Shown: positions 11,591 to 23,819 of the stretch, piece after piece | Layout: every line of letters starts with the position of its first letter | Position numbering within the stretch: the stretch's first letter is position 1 | Notes under the pieces: generated by a model | What the model saw: only the letters and a program-made list of their open reading frames with translations | The model's database searches: none | What the model was told of the DNA's origin: nothing | Position numbers and translations under genes: made by a program | NCBI GenBank assembly: GCA_018340805.1 | Contig: JACMZG010001908.1 | Span: 11,368,846 to 11,432,845, forward strand | Source of the DNA: Microvelia longipes | Taxonomy: Eukaryota > Arthropoda > Insecta > Hemiptera > Veliidae | Length of the DNA stretch: 64,000 bases | Reading direction: 5' to 3'

Positions 11591-12707
11591 TGTCATAACA
11601 AGTGCGTCACTAGGGGGGGGTGTGTTCCAGAGTGCTACAATAATCTATTCTACTTTTTAAGTTCGCAGCAGAGAGTTATGAAATAAATACATGTGTGCAC
11701 TACGGAGTACAAAAATGGTACCATAGTAATATTAAAACGAAAATACCTTTAAAACAAAACGTCATAATTATTATACATTGACAATGATGCTCTGGGTCCT
11801 GGAAAGGGATCTACATAATAGTTTAAATAATGGTACATCTAATTAACATATTTTAATTAGAAATTATAAAATACATAACAACGCTTAAAGTACACACATA
11901 AATAAATTAAATAGGTCAAGTTCAATTCATTTTTAACATAAAATTACATTTTTCTGTCAAAATTCAAAAATGGAAGAATAAAATGCTTTCATAAACAAAT
12001 TAAATATTATTCATTTATCTACCAAAATTGATTGAATTTTAAATAAAATGTTGGTCAATTTCCATTACCATTCTGATTTACAGCATCTCATGTAAACCGG
12101 CGAACCTATATTTAGCCAAATTCTTACAAAATGGAAATATAATAAAATCGGAAATTCACCGATGACAAAATTTTTATATATCAAGGATTAATATTATACT
12201 TAATTATGATAATTTTATTATCCGGCATTTAAAAGGTTAATGCACCAATTAACCGGAATAAAATTTAACTGTAATAAATTTTGATGTATATAATTATTAA
12301 CTAAAATGAAAATTGAATTTTTTTCAGATTAATCACGTAATTGTGCCTTGATGTGGGGAAAGTTGTATAAACCAGAATGGAAATTTGAAACAAAAATAGT
12401 TCCTGAAGACAGACTATGCATGAAAATAGTTAGAAACAATTTACTGAAAATATTTTCGGTGTTAACACTTAAAGCCAATCTGGAAAGTGGTGCACGCGCG
12501 GTCCTTAATAATTCCTTGTCAAATGATAATAAGCTCGAAGATTAAACAAATTGCTATCGACTTATCTCATCTGGTCATAAAAATCAAAATAACATTTCTA
12601 TAGGTACGTTTGTTGACTTTGTAAATGAAACATAAATATATTTATAACAAGCGAGAGTCACCGAAGGATCCCATACCACACTCTTTCAAACAAACACGAT
12701 TCATGAT
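11591..12707. other. no recognisable gene
   Basis: AT-rich sequence with a G-run at 11613-11620. A 65-codon open frame at 12348-12545 follows a TTTTTTTCAG sequence, but I cannot match it to a family. No repeat structure is evident apart from AT-rich words. Confidence 0.5.
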
Positions 12708-12788
12708 NNNNNNNNNNNNNNNNNNNNNNNNNNNNNNNNNNNNNNNNNNNNNNNNNNNNNNNNNNNNNNNNNNNNNNNNNNNNNNNNN
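12708..12788. other. assembly gap (N run)
   Basis: 81 consecutive N. The sequence to its right opens in the middle of a coding exon. Confidence 0.99.
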
Positions 12789-12857
12789 GGTTAAATCAGT
12801 TAGTAAAATGAAAGCTGGAGGGAGAGTGACCTCGTGCTCCTGGTCACCTGATGGAAG
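12789..12857 (+). pseudogene. IFT122-like WD40 exon fragment, cut by gap
   Basis: The frame from 12790 reads VKSVSKMKAGGRVTSCSWSP followed by DGR. This resembles the IFT122 (intraflagellar transport complex A, WD40 propeller) segment in which a KSVSKHK-type stretch precedes a CSW..DG WD blade. The 5' side is lost in the N run. The 3' side either ends at GGAAG|GTATTT, a possible splice donor, or reads on for a few residues. IFT122 usually exceeds 1,100 residues, and I find no other exon of it downstream, where the next coding sequence is RFT1 on the opposite strand. It may be a true exon at a misjoined contig end, or a stranded duplicate. The family assignment rests on about 23 residues. I use the pseudogene type because only a fragment is present, not because I see a disabling mutation. 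Confidence 0.5.
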
Positions 12858-13585
12858 GTATTTTATTGTATTCAATATTTTCTCTTTGAACCAATTTATT
12901 TATTTTTTACATTCACTGCAACACATCTTCGCACTCGCTTTGTCCATAGGCAGTAAATTGGTTTTATCTCCTGACAGTGTATAATGTGAAGTTTATTGAC
13001 TAGTTTTTAGGGAGTTAAGGAGCACTTTTCAATCCCAAGGGAGAAAAAGTGTTTCCTATTGTTGGGGTTATAGCCAATTATTATATCTCTTTTTTGGGAG
13101 TCTTATCCTCTAAATTTATAAAGCAGACCAATCAATTTTGTAATACTTTCCCGGGGCCAGCACCCTCAAAATTTATTAGGGGGACCCAATTTATTGGGGG
13201 AAGGCTTGATGCTATATAAGTTTTTAAAATTTTGAGTCCGAAGTAGTGAGGATGAGCATAGCAAATGGTGAGGAATAGTTACAAAGTACCCAATTTTGGT
13301 ATCTTACTGTGGTCTTCAGACGTGTTCTAGGTGCAGAGGCCATTCAATATTGAATTTATGCTTTTGATAAAAATTATTTTCACAAATAAGAGGGTTGTTT
13401 CCTATAGGTCAGTTTAGTATTTTAGTTCAGATTTTGATGCAACAGATTGGAACACTACTGTTCAAAACTTTCTTTCCCTTCAGTCTCTCTCCGTCAGTCG
13501 AAGAACTCAGTGTTCAAACGTTACAACTTTTGTAAGTCTTTTTAAGTGTATTCTATTTTATCTCTTTAATTATAGTATATATATA

Positions 13586-13619
<34 letters not shown>

Positions 13620-14426
13620 TATTATATATATTATATAGTGTGTGTGTGTGTGTGTGTGTATGTATTACAAACTATTTAAATAGACTTAAAGAACAAAACA
13701 AAATACAAATTATTATTGAACTAAACTGAACTAAATATCGCGGATATTTTAGTTTTTATTCTACTAATAATATCACCAAAAAGTTAAAACGTCGAACTAA
13801 TAAAACAAATTTAATTTTTTAAGATAGATGTTACCTTTAAGCTCTAAATTATTATAAATAAAAATTCTGAAATTAATTAATTATTTAAAAAAATGCTTTT
13901 CCTTGCCTGAACCATAATTTTTATATAACTTTGGCAACAACCCTGCTCGGCTAAGAGGGGGCCCAGGCCCCCCTGCCAATGGACTCTTGGTTGAGGTGGT
14001 GTAGGCTTAAGAATACGTGGCCAATTCGCCTTCCTCCTCTATTACTACTACTACTACTCCCTCTAGTTATAAATCTCTTTAGCTATAAAACTAAGACAAG
14101 GCATAGTTTCAGGCTCAAATCTGCTACAACATACTATTGTTGATATCCACTCGTTTAACGACTTTTAGCATAACCTTCTACCCCTTCCTTACTGTAGGAT
14201 TTGGAACTGACACACCTGTATAAAATAAAAATAAATAATCTTAACTTATTTATTTTTAGTTGTGGCAGGTATAGTCTGTTATCTTAATATCAGACTATAC
14301 TGTGGGCTGTAACTCGAATTACAATTATACCTGAAGTGTTTGTAAACAATTTTCAACATTTTTTTTTTATTTCCCCACATAAATTTATTTCATGTAATAA
14401 TGTTGACATTTATCTTGATCACTCAC
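12858..14426. other. region where the missing RFT1 3' exons would be expected
   Basis: I read both strands and found no exon continuing RFT1 after the YNF-type position, and no IFT122 exon. On the + strand, 13480-13550 looks like a promoter-proximal or LTR fragment: TCAGTCGAAG, then ACTTTTGTAAGTC with a donor-like GTAAGT. A perfect short inverted repeat GGGGGCCCAGGCCCCC lies near 13957-13972. ACT trinucleotides occur near 14042-14056. Confidence 0.45.
13572..13662. repeat. compound (TA)n(TG)n microsatellite
   Basis: About 65 bp of TA with interruptions, followed by 11-12 TG dinucleotides. Confidence 0.9.
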
Positions 14427-14677
14427 TTATCAATTTTTTGCGAATCCATTGTTGCAAATGTATAGCATTCAGTAGAGCCATTCAAGGCTAGAAGTAAAAT
14501 AGCAAATGAATGTGCCCTTAGTAGAAGAGGTCCTAACCCTTGAGCTAATGCTGGACCCCCATAAAGAAGAAGTGCTAATCTAGAGTAAGCTTGGCCGAAG
14601 CAAACAACTACCAATCCAGTACTGATAACAACTCGTAATAATTCTTCTAAAACTGCAGCACACTCTCCCATTTCAAC
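14427..14677 (-). CDS. RFT1: RFT1 exon 6 (last exon found)
   Basis: Acceptor TTTATTTAG| at 14678-14680 and donor AA|GTGAGT at 14426-14425. The exon encodes VEMGECAAVLEELLRVV through NGSTECYTFATMDSQKIDK. This is the RFT1 segment with paired transmembrane helices, the YGG motif (LLLYGGPAL) and the conserved NG.TE.F.FA signature. It leaves phase 2 (two bases of a Lys codon), so at least one further exon is required; family members run on for roughly 130 residues after this point. None was found to the left before the gap at 12788. The gene is therefore incomplete in this assembly, by loss, misjoin or a distant exon. Confidence 0.9.
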
Positions 14678-14783
14678 CTAAATAAAAATAATTTGTGAAA
14701 ATATTATAAATATTTTAGGAAGGTAAAGTATAAGACGCCTCAAGTCAAAGTCAAGCGTCAGTATTTATACTAACAATATTGTA

Positions 14784-14821
14784 AAGTACAAAAGTCAGTA
14801 TTTATACTGACTTTTGTACTT
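14784..14821. repeat. perfect 18-bp inverted repeat
   Basis: AAGTACAAAAGTCAGTAT and its exact complement are separated by TT, within RFT1 intron 5. A third copy of the half-site (AGTCAGTATTTATACT) lies just upstream near 14752-14772. Confidence 0.85.
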
Positions 14822-16100
14822 ATAGTAGCCTTATTACTATACCACAAATGTCTAGGGTTCACATTCCGGGTTAATTAATTTTTGAGATTATTGCTCAATA
14901 AAATAATCAATAACAGTTGACACTACCACTTTAGGTGATTCCCACAGGGTTTATCCCTGATGAGCTTCCTAGGCTCTAAATGGACAATATTATTAATGAC
15001 ACAATATATAGTGTCAACTTTTCATGTTTGCAAAACTTGGTAGTATCAAATGATATATGTTTTGCTTGCTAAGTATGATGGCGGTAAGAGAGCACTGCTT
15101 GTCTCTGGTAAATACTTCACATTTTATTCTTCGGAATTTTCATTGAAGGTCAGAGTGAATTCAGGCTCTGTCGGTGCCCTGATGAGTTAGACGTAACGAA
15201 ACAGAGTGGGACATGACATTATGTCGAGCCATCAATGATGAGGAATGTCGAATGATGGAACAGTTCCCAAAAGTAATATTGCATTTTGCCTGTTACATTT
15301 CCTAGGTGTCTCTCGCACAATTATATTGTGTCTACTATTCATGTTTTGGGGAAGACACGAACTCTATTGAAAAAGGTTGTTGTGACAATTTTCAAAAGAT
15401 CCTATCACAAAAATATCTCAATTGTGAGATATATAGAAGGCGATGGTACTCTCCAAGAGGAACAAAAAATGTCCTGTAATAGTGTGACTGATCTCTAACT
15501 CTTTTCCCACAAGGTCAAATTTTAAATATTTTTTTTTGTAAAATTTATTTTACTTAAACTAGCACATACAATAATTTTAGCTATTAAAGCTAGAATGATA
15601 ATAATATTGGTATTGTTGAAAAGCTGAGTGAATTTACTAAAGGATAATGTAGTAAGAGTGTCAAAAAATTTGGAAAGGCGGCCCAAAAAATTGCATGCAA
15701 AATATTTTATGCTAAAATCAAAATTTTTGCAGTGGGGTAAAAATTTGCAAAACAAAAAAAATCAAAGGAAATATGAGATGAGTAAAAGTTGCCCATAACT
15801 GGGCAACTTTTCTCTTCAATAGACCTTCATGAATAAACCCAACTCTTCTCAGTGGCGTATTAGAGCCCAATCCTGGGAGGGTAACCTTATAAAAAATTTA
15901 TGCGACCGGGGGGGGGGGGGAAGATGTTACCAAGCCGTGCGTCCTATATTTACATAAACGATAATTAAAACTTCATGATCCGTTTCTGTTTAATGAATGA
16001 TTATAATTTTACATTTAAATAAAAACAGTATAAATAATAATTTTATGTTTTTGCAACAGGGGGGGGGAGGGCATAAGACGTATTTACGAATTTTAAAAAA
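14822..16100. other. RFT1 intron 5, repeat debris
   Basis: No exon seen. It holds scattered dispersed-repeat pieces, including G-runs at about 15908-15921 and 16060-16070 that precede similar words (GGGAAGATGTTA, GGGCATAAGACG). Short ORFs at 15286-15498 and 15522-15755 have no family resemblance. Confidence 0.5.
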
Positions 16101-16104
16101 TTTA

Positions 16105-16870
16105 AAAAAGATCTTGCTTCGCTTGCTGGTATCAGTATGAATTTAAGGAAAAGGGTTACTGTTTTGGAGATACCGCAACACGTAGAACCACTAATGGTTT
16201 TATTAAACATGGTACCAATTGGACATCTAATGACGCACTCGCTGACGTTCGTTCAATTAATAGTAATACATTGCAACAGAAAAAAATCGTCAACAATTTG
16301 AAACAAATTTATAAAAATTAAAAATCGTTTGTTTGCGCACTAGATTATGGTCAATACAATAGATCAATAGTCCAAAAATAAGGCTAACTTCGCTATCTAA
16401 ATTGAAAAGCATTTAATAATAAAAGGGCTCGCTTTGCTCGCTAGAATTTTTATGTTCATAATGATGCATGGAAATTAGAGGCTCGGTTTGCTGGCTAGAT
16501 TGCTAAAATATAAAATTATGTTCATCAAAAAGGGCTCGCTTCTCTTGCTAGATTGCTATGAATATACATCCAAGTATATTCAAAAAGACGCGCTCCGCTC
16601 GCACAATTGCTAAAATATAGAATAAGGGGTATCAAAAAAGGGCTCGTTTCGCTCGCTAGATTGGTATGAATATATGCGTGCATTTAGAAAAACAGGCTCG
16701 CTTCTATAAGTTTAAAAATTATCTATATTAATGGGAAATCGCTTCGCTAGCTGGATTGCGATAAATATATATGCAAAATATAGGCAAAAGGCTCGCTTCG
16801 CTTATTATTTTTTTTTTCAATTGCTATAACTACACATGCACAACGTTCACTTCACTCGCAAATTTTTTAA
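16105..16870. repeat. tandem-like repeat with GCTCGCTTCGCTCGCTAG core
   Basis: About nine units of 60-95 bp. Each begins with a variant of AGGGCTCGCTTCGCTCGCTA, followed by GATTGCTATGAATATA-type AT-rich sequence. The core contains GCTTCGC (complement GCGAAGC) or one-base variants, for example at 16116, 16741 and 16795. Confidence 0.75.
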
Positions 16871-17239
16871 TATGCTTAATTTTATTGCAGCCTTTTTCTA
16901 TAAACTTAGGCATATCCAAAAATTCTGGCACGCTGGTCCGCATGTCAGACGTATTCCCATTGGAATGCATGTTTCCGTGCTTAACAATCACTTGCTTAAG
17001 GTTCCGGTTTATGCTTCATTACTTGAGCAGTTATCAAGCACTATTCGTAAATAATTTTTTCTGTATTTTTCAAAGGAAATAAGCGCAATTATCCTGTTGG
17101 CTATGCAAAATTATGCCTCTAAAATTGACATTGCATACCATTATTAGCACTATTTTAATGCTTAGTTGGTTTCTTTAAAGTTTTTAGCATTTCCTTTGAA
17201 AAATATAGAAAAAAATCGAGTACGGGGTACCTCGGAACT

Positions 17240-17350
17240 TTTCCTCACCCTTCGGACTCGCTTCGCTCGTCCTCAGAATAGGATAGTTAATAAATGGCCT
17301 AGGGTTTTTAAAATTCGGTCTCGCTTCGCTCGTCCTCACAATAGGGTGGT
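17240..17350. repeat. pair of CTCGCTTCGCTCGTCCTCA motifs
   Basis: Two copies (17258-17275 and 17321-17338), each in a GGACTCGCTTCGCTCGTCC-type context. Weaker relatives lie at 22795-22815 and, in reverse, at 29702-29725. They seem to be part of a dispersed repeat rather than a gene; a short + strand ORF running across them is incidental. Confidence 0.7.
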
Positions 17351-17879
17351 TACCAGTCATTTTTTAACAAAAACACATTTTTCAAAGTAAATGGCGGCTT
17401 GATATCACTTCAGTATTTAAGCATATTTTTTCGTTTATTTTTAACAAATAATAATTAATTATTATAAAAAAGCATACAAGAAGGTTAAACTTCGCATAAT
17501 TCTTAAATGAGAAAAAGTTCCGATTTTTACTCAGTTTTATTAAACTATTGAATTTTTGGGCGAAATTTGTAACCTTGACAAATGTAACAAACTTTTACGT
17601 TTAACAAAAGTTTCGCACAAATTAATAATTAAATTCGCTTATAACTTGTTAACTAATTAGTAGATTTTGATCGGAGTTTTTTATATTTGTTCCTACTTTT
17701 TTTGCGATTCCAACGACGTGTTATATGTCAAAAACATATGTATACTTTTGGTATTATTAAGCGTAAAAATTTTAAATTTCAAAAGTAAATAATTTCAAAA
17801 TAGCGGCCAAAATAAAACGAAATTCGAAAGATTTGTTTGTCATATTGAGAGGTATATTTCTGCCAAATTTCAAGTTCAT

Positions 17880-18200
17880 CGGGTCTTTTTCGATTTTTTA
17901 CGATTTTTTAAAATTTATGCTGACTGAGCAAATAGGGTTAATGGTGACATAAACTTTTGATATTCCGGGCAGTACAACTAGACTCAAAGACTGATTTTTT
18001 TTACCAAGTTTCAACTATCTAGCATAAACACAGTGGGAGTTATGCGTGACACAGACACACACACAGACATCAAGCTAAAATCGGTTCAGATGGTCCTAAA
18101 AACACCTAAAATTGATAATTCAAGTGAAATCTCGGGTTAACATTTTTTAGGTGAAACCAATACTTTTCCTCTATATACCTTCTGTATAAGAAGGTAATAG
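17880..18200. repeat. dispersed repeat (ACCAAGTTTCAACTMTCTAG family)
   Basis: Contains ACCAAGTTTCAACTATCTAG, AACACAGTGGGAGTTATG and GGTCCTAAAAACACCTAAAA. Related pieces occur near 19555-19690, 52205-52330 and 56625-56790 with the same word order. This is probably a non-autonomous transposon family; I cannot assign its class. Confidence 0.6.
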
Positions 18201-18588
18201 GTCATAGGTGTTTTACGATTTTACAAAGGACAGTGGGTAATTAAAATAAATTTAGGGCCCGGAGGGCCCGAAGAAAATTTTAAAGGGTTGATTTAGACCT
18301 TAATTTCTTTTCTATTTTGTACTTTTATCCTCACTAAAAGCGATACTTTTCCTCCTCTTTTCTTTTCCTTCCCCTCTTTTTTCCTTTTTCCCTGGATCCT
18401 GGGGGGGGTAATTACCCCCATTACCCCCCCCGTAATACCGCCAATGACTCTTCTCATCTAGTACTCATCAGATGTTTTTAACTTATCAGATTAGTACTTG
18501 ATGAATAAAGTTACACACTGAGTGTACTAGTCTAAATTAGCTAAGAAAATATATAACTTATCTAATGACTAACAAAATTATATCTTAC

Positions 18589-18852
18589 CCTGTCCTGTTT
18601 ATTAATTGGTTTATCCCTATGCACCAGCTGACTAAAATAAAAATAAGCAGAATCTTCAATTGGCCTGAAGACAAATCTAGCAGCAAGGGAACCCAAATTA
18701 TTAACTATATCATAAACACCTTGATCAGCAAATGATAAAATAGAGAACATTGTCATTATGTAGCGTTCACCCTCTGTAAGGATTTGTTTCACTAACCCTT
18801 GTTTGAAGAAACTCCATGTTAATACACACAATCGCTTGTCCACTAAACTCTC
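18589..18852 (-). CDS. RFT1: RFT1 exon 5
   Basis: Acceptor CTTATTTCAAG| at 18853 and donor AGG|GTAAGA at 18588; 264 nt, phase 0 at both ends. The exon reads [19 protein letters not shown], then [33 protein letters not shown] and [12 protein letters not shown]. The LTEGERY.M and GD/ADQG.YD.V.NLGSL blocks are the most conserved parts of RFT1 and fix the identity. These residues belong to the MOP-superfamily fold (12-14 transmembrane helices) of this ER protein. Its exact role in supplying Man5GlcNAc2-PP-dolichol to the lumen, flippase or accessory factor, is still debated. Confidence 0.95.
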
Positions 18853-20024
18853 CTTGAAATAAGAAACAAATTATTAAAATTATTGCAGACACAATATAAA
18901 ACAATTAATAATTTACAATAACAATTTATTATTAGAAGAGGCAAATTGTATGTTTTTTTAAGCTATACCCCAGAAAATTTCATAACAAACATAAGTTTAA
19001 ATTAAAGTATATAGTGCTCTGGAATGCCAACCTATAAGCATTTATTAAAATTCAGCTATGGTCTTAGGTTCTCCCTATCCATTGCTTTCAAGCTGACAAC
19101 CTTAACAGCCAAATTTTCTTTAGAAATGTGGCCCTTGAAAACCTTAAATATTTGCTAGAAATGTGATAACTTATTTTTTTATGTAAAAAAAACGTTGGAT
19201 ATACTTTAAAGTATCACACCAATATACTTTTAAACTAAAAGTTTAAAGGCAATTAAATTTTACTAACTGTTCTTAATGACACATGCTAGTTGCTTTTTAT
19301 TTATTTAAAAACAGAAGTTTGATAGTTATAACCAGTCAAAGTTTATAAATTTAAAAGTCAATATTTTCAAAATGGTTACATATATTTAGAGATGAATATT
19401 ATTTGGTGGACCCATTTGCCACTTTTGCCATTGACAGGTATATGTTCATCAAATTAAAACTAGATTGATATTTTTTTAATTTTCAAAAACTCAGTCAAAT
19501 AGTTTTTATTATGATATGGTGTAAAAAATGTATCATCGGGAGAGCAAATTTTAGATCCAAGATTTTTGTGCTAAGTTTCAATTCTCCAGGATGAACACAG
19601 TAACACAGACAGCGTGATGAACATCATCCTCGTTACCATAGTAACAGTGCCAAAAACAGATACTAAAATCCCAGCACTTATTTAGTTTAGGTAAAACCTC
19701 ATGGTCACTTGTGTCTATTTCAGGCCTGTAGCCAGGCAAAACTTGCAGGGCGATGTTTCACTTACCTATAGGAGACTTCCACAGAAAACTACTTCACCAG
19801 AGAGGGTGACAATATCCTCCTGGGTTTATATTTTTTACAGGCTACGGGCCTGGTTTATATATCTTGTTATTTATTAATTGTCTCAATTATTAAATTGTGA
19901 TTTATGAATAATAAAACAAAGGGGTCATCTAATCTACAGAAGTACCAAAATCTCAGTAGGTGAGTAAAAATGTCTCGGTAGATGAATAAAATTATTTTGC
20001 TAAAAACAATAACAAAACATTTAC
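18853..20024. other. RFT1 intron 4
   Basis: No coding signal. About 19545-19700 carries a diverged piece of the repeat family seen at 17880-18200 (CTAAGTTTCAATTCTCCAGG, AACACAGTAACACAGACA). Confidence 0.6.
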
Positions 20025-20273
20025 CTCCGTTTGTAACGTAGGAAGGAAATCACTCAAGGAATTAAATGGAAAGTCGTCAGATGGAGAAACAGGAGGTTGA
20101 CATTTCTTCTGAGACATATATCTCTTAAAATAAACAATGTAAGCGGTGCCAAACAACGCCACTGACGTTACTTGCGCCACTGAGAATGCTACAACAGCAG
20201 CACTTGGCTTCCATAGTACTAGAACTGTAAATACTACAGTTCTTACCAGAACAGTGACACTATCTACTACCAC
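20025..20273 (-). CDS. RFT1: RFT1 exon 4
   Basis: Acceptor TTTTACAG| at 20274-20276 and donor ACGGAG|GTAAAT at 20024; 249 nt, phase 0. It encodes VVVDSVTVLVRTVVFTVLVL, then LWKPSAAVVAFSVAQVTSV and YIVYFKRYM. Two hydrophobic helices are followed by a hydrophilic loop (SQKKCQPPVSPSDDFPFNSL) that matches the variable loop before the LTWSFFKQ block in family members. Confidence 0.93.
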
Positions 20274-21534
20274 CTGTAAAAGAGGAAATAAATATTTAAA
20301 TTTTCAAAACTATTGTATACCTAGTAATTTTCGACAACTTATTGCATGAGATCACTAGGCCACCTGGTGGATGTCATGTCTGTCTTTAAATTTACCGGTG
20401 GATTTTAAAAGCATAACCTCTTGGGATTTAATTTGGGGAGCTCCTGCCTAACTCCTCCCCAACAAAATTAGGGGTCACTAATGTCACTCATCTCTCAATT
20501 GTGGTGGCAACAATAATTGAAACCTTCCTACATACCATGCTATAAGCCCCAAATAAACAATGTAAACGGAGCCTAACATTTATTTTGTGTAAACCCAAAA
20601 GAAGGAAGGGCATTTATTCTTATCACCTCCCTTTATAACAACCACACAGCGCCAGGAAAGCTGCTTCTATATTCTAGGACAGTGTTGTGATGTGATAAAC
20701 AAGCTCGTTACACGTATGTTTTCGTCCTTATTTATTTTTGTTGAGCATAAGTTTCAAATAATTAGGATTTTATTAGAGTTAAAGTTATAACTAGAATCTA
20801 GCATTTCTCATTATCCCTTTTTTATTTTTACAACCCCGGATCTTAAAAATCTTAATTTTTATTCTTATTTTACTACATATGTAGTTCTAATGCCTATACT
20901 TATTACATATAAAGTATTAATATTATTTACTTTTCTCTTGGATTTGTCAGGTTTAAGTAAAAAATGTCACAAAAATAGCAGATTTTAAAAATCCCAAAAC
21001 GTTTTTCTGCAGCTGTGTAAATTGTATAACCTAGATGTATGGTATCAATACTAGATGCTTAACTAGCATCAAGTACAACAATACTTGCCACAGTATTGTG
21101 CATAGTACAGACTATACTAGTCCAAAGATGTGTTGTAATATAAATTTAACGACTTGTATATTTTGAGCATAGCGGGACTGATTATAAAAGTTTATAAGTT
21201 AGGGGAGGGAATGAGGGAGGGGGCACGAATTTTGAAGTTCACTTGGGGTGCTTAATTACCTACAACAGACTCACTTAAGCCCAACTAACCAATAGATTCT
21301 CAGTTGAATTAAAAGACAAATGGTGAGTAAATGTAATCAAACTTAAAGGGTAATTTTTTGTATAAGAATGATCATACTGGAACCTAATAAGAGCCTGATG
21401 TGTGGCCCTGACAACGGAGGCAGACATCTTATAAGCCTGTCTAAAAAATTCTATTTACAATATTGTTTTGTTTATACTTTAAAACCGACACAGAATGTTG
21501 TATTATATAAATAATACACAAATGAACATATTAC
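20274..21534. other. RFT1 intron 3
   Basis: Nothing beyond AT-rich sequence and short low-complexity stretches; no ORF with family resemblance. Confidence 0.55.
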
Positions 21535-21724
21535 CTTGAATCTGACAAAAAGAAATGCCTGTGAAGCCAAGTATAATGGCTCTACAGACATTTCTATGAC
21601 ACAGCTGATACATATCGCCCACACTCCTAGTGTATAATGTGTTGTCACAGATGGGTCGGGTGGTATTAAAACATAGAGCCAAATACCTCCAAATACAAGA
21701 CATAGTGCTCCACATAGAGGTACT
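21535..21724 (-). CDS. RFT1: RFT1 exon 3
   Basis: Acceptor TATGTTACAG| at 21725-21727 and donor TTCAAG|GTAATA at 21534; 190 nt, entering in phase 2 and leaving in phase 0. The first base completes the Thr codon begun in exon 2, giving NLLWLT then VPLCGALCLVFGG, as in the NLLWLTVPLG stretch of other RFT1 proteins. It continues with PPDPSVTTHY, IEMSVEPLYLASQAFLFVRF, the conserved E.L.EP....QA block. The exact phase match with exon 2, 28 kb away, is good evidence that the two are spliced together. Confidence 0.95.
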
Positions 21725-21872
21725 CTGTAACATAGACCCAAAATATAAAGAAGTTGGTTTTTGTGCACTGCAGGTTTATGGATAGAGAAACAATCACATT
21801 TTAGCAAGTTTTCAAAGGAAAATGAGCTAATGAGGTTGGGAGGTTGTCTTTTAAAAAGAGAGGATCGCTCCT

Positions 21873-23240
<1,368 letters not shown>

Positions 23241-23244
23241 CTGA

Positions 23245-23400
23245 TAAGTAAACTGCCATCCAAATAAAAAAGGCAGTAAGTTAGGCCTTTTACTGCCATC
23301 CAAATAAAAAAAGCAGTAAGTTAGGCCTTTTACTACCATCCAAATTAAAAAGGCAGTAAGTTAGGCCTTTTACTGCCATCCAAATCAAAAAGGCAGTAAA
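23245..23400. repeat. tandem repeat, ~49-bp unit, about 3 copies
   Basis: The unit includes ACTGCCATCCAAATAAAAAA, GGCAGTAAGTTAGGCCTTTT. TTACTGCC and GGCAGTAA are inverted within each unit, so single units can fold. Confidence 0.85.
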
Positions 23401-23406
23401 GTACTA

Positions 23407-23811
23407 CAGTCAATCGTTTAGTTTAAAAATCTTGTCAGGTCAGTTTAGACACCACTGATTCTTAAGAAAAAAAATCCCTACAAGAAGGGAGCGGGAAAAA
23501 ACTATGTAAACAAATCAGGTTATTTTACCCGTATTTTTTTGTTGATGTTTTTTTTACATTTCTTTTGTTTAGTTTTATTTTAAAACATAATTTTTAAGAT
23601 TAATTTGAAAGTATTTTTCAAAACGATGCAATCAAAAGAAGAACTACAAACAAAATGAACGATTGCCGGGAAGAAGGGTTTTTCCCTACAGCGGTTATTG
23701 TGGTAGGGATTTTTTTCTCTATTTAAGTGAGAGGTTGGCAGCGGCTTCTCTGATTGGTCAATCTCCAAAATACTTATGACCTTGGGGATTTTTAAACTAA
23801 ACGATAGACTG
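23407..23811 (+). mobile_element. Tc1/mariner-type MITE, copy 1
   Basis: 405 bp flanked by TA on both sides. The terminal inverted repeats start CAGTCTATCGTTTAGTTTAA (T to A change at the sixth base in the left end of this copy). The interior shares GGTCAGTTTAGACACC, AGGGAGCGGGAAAAAACTAT and GAGAGGTTGGCAGCGGCTTC with copies at 36339 and 56844. TA target duplications and CAGT ends fit the Tc1/mariner superfamily. No transposase is encoded. Confidence 0.9.
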
Positions 23812-23819
23812 TAAGTTAT

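Noticed and set aside
12348..12545. 65-codon ORF after a TTTTTTTCAG sequence
   Set aside because: I could not match it to any family or to IFT122/RFT1, and there is no supporting donor or conserved motif. It might be an exon of something unrecognised, so it is mentioned only as a possibility.
16771..17390. Several overlapping + strand ORFs of 70-100 codons
   Set aside because: They run through the GCTTCGC-core repeat array and show no domain or conserved motif.
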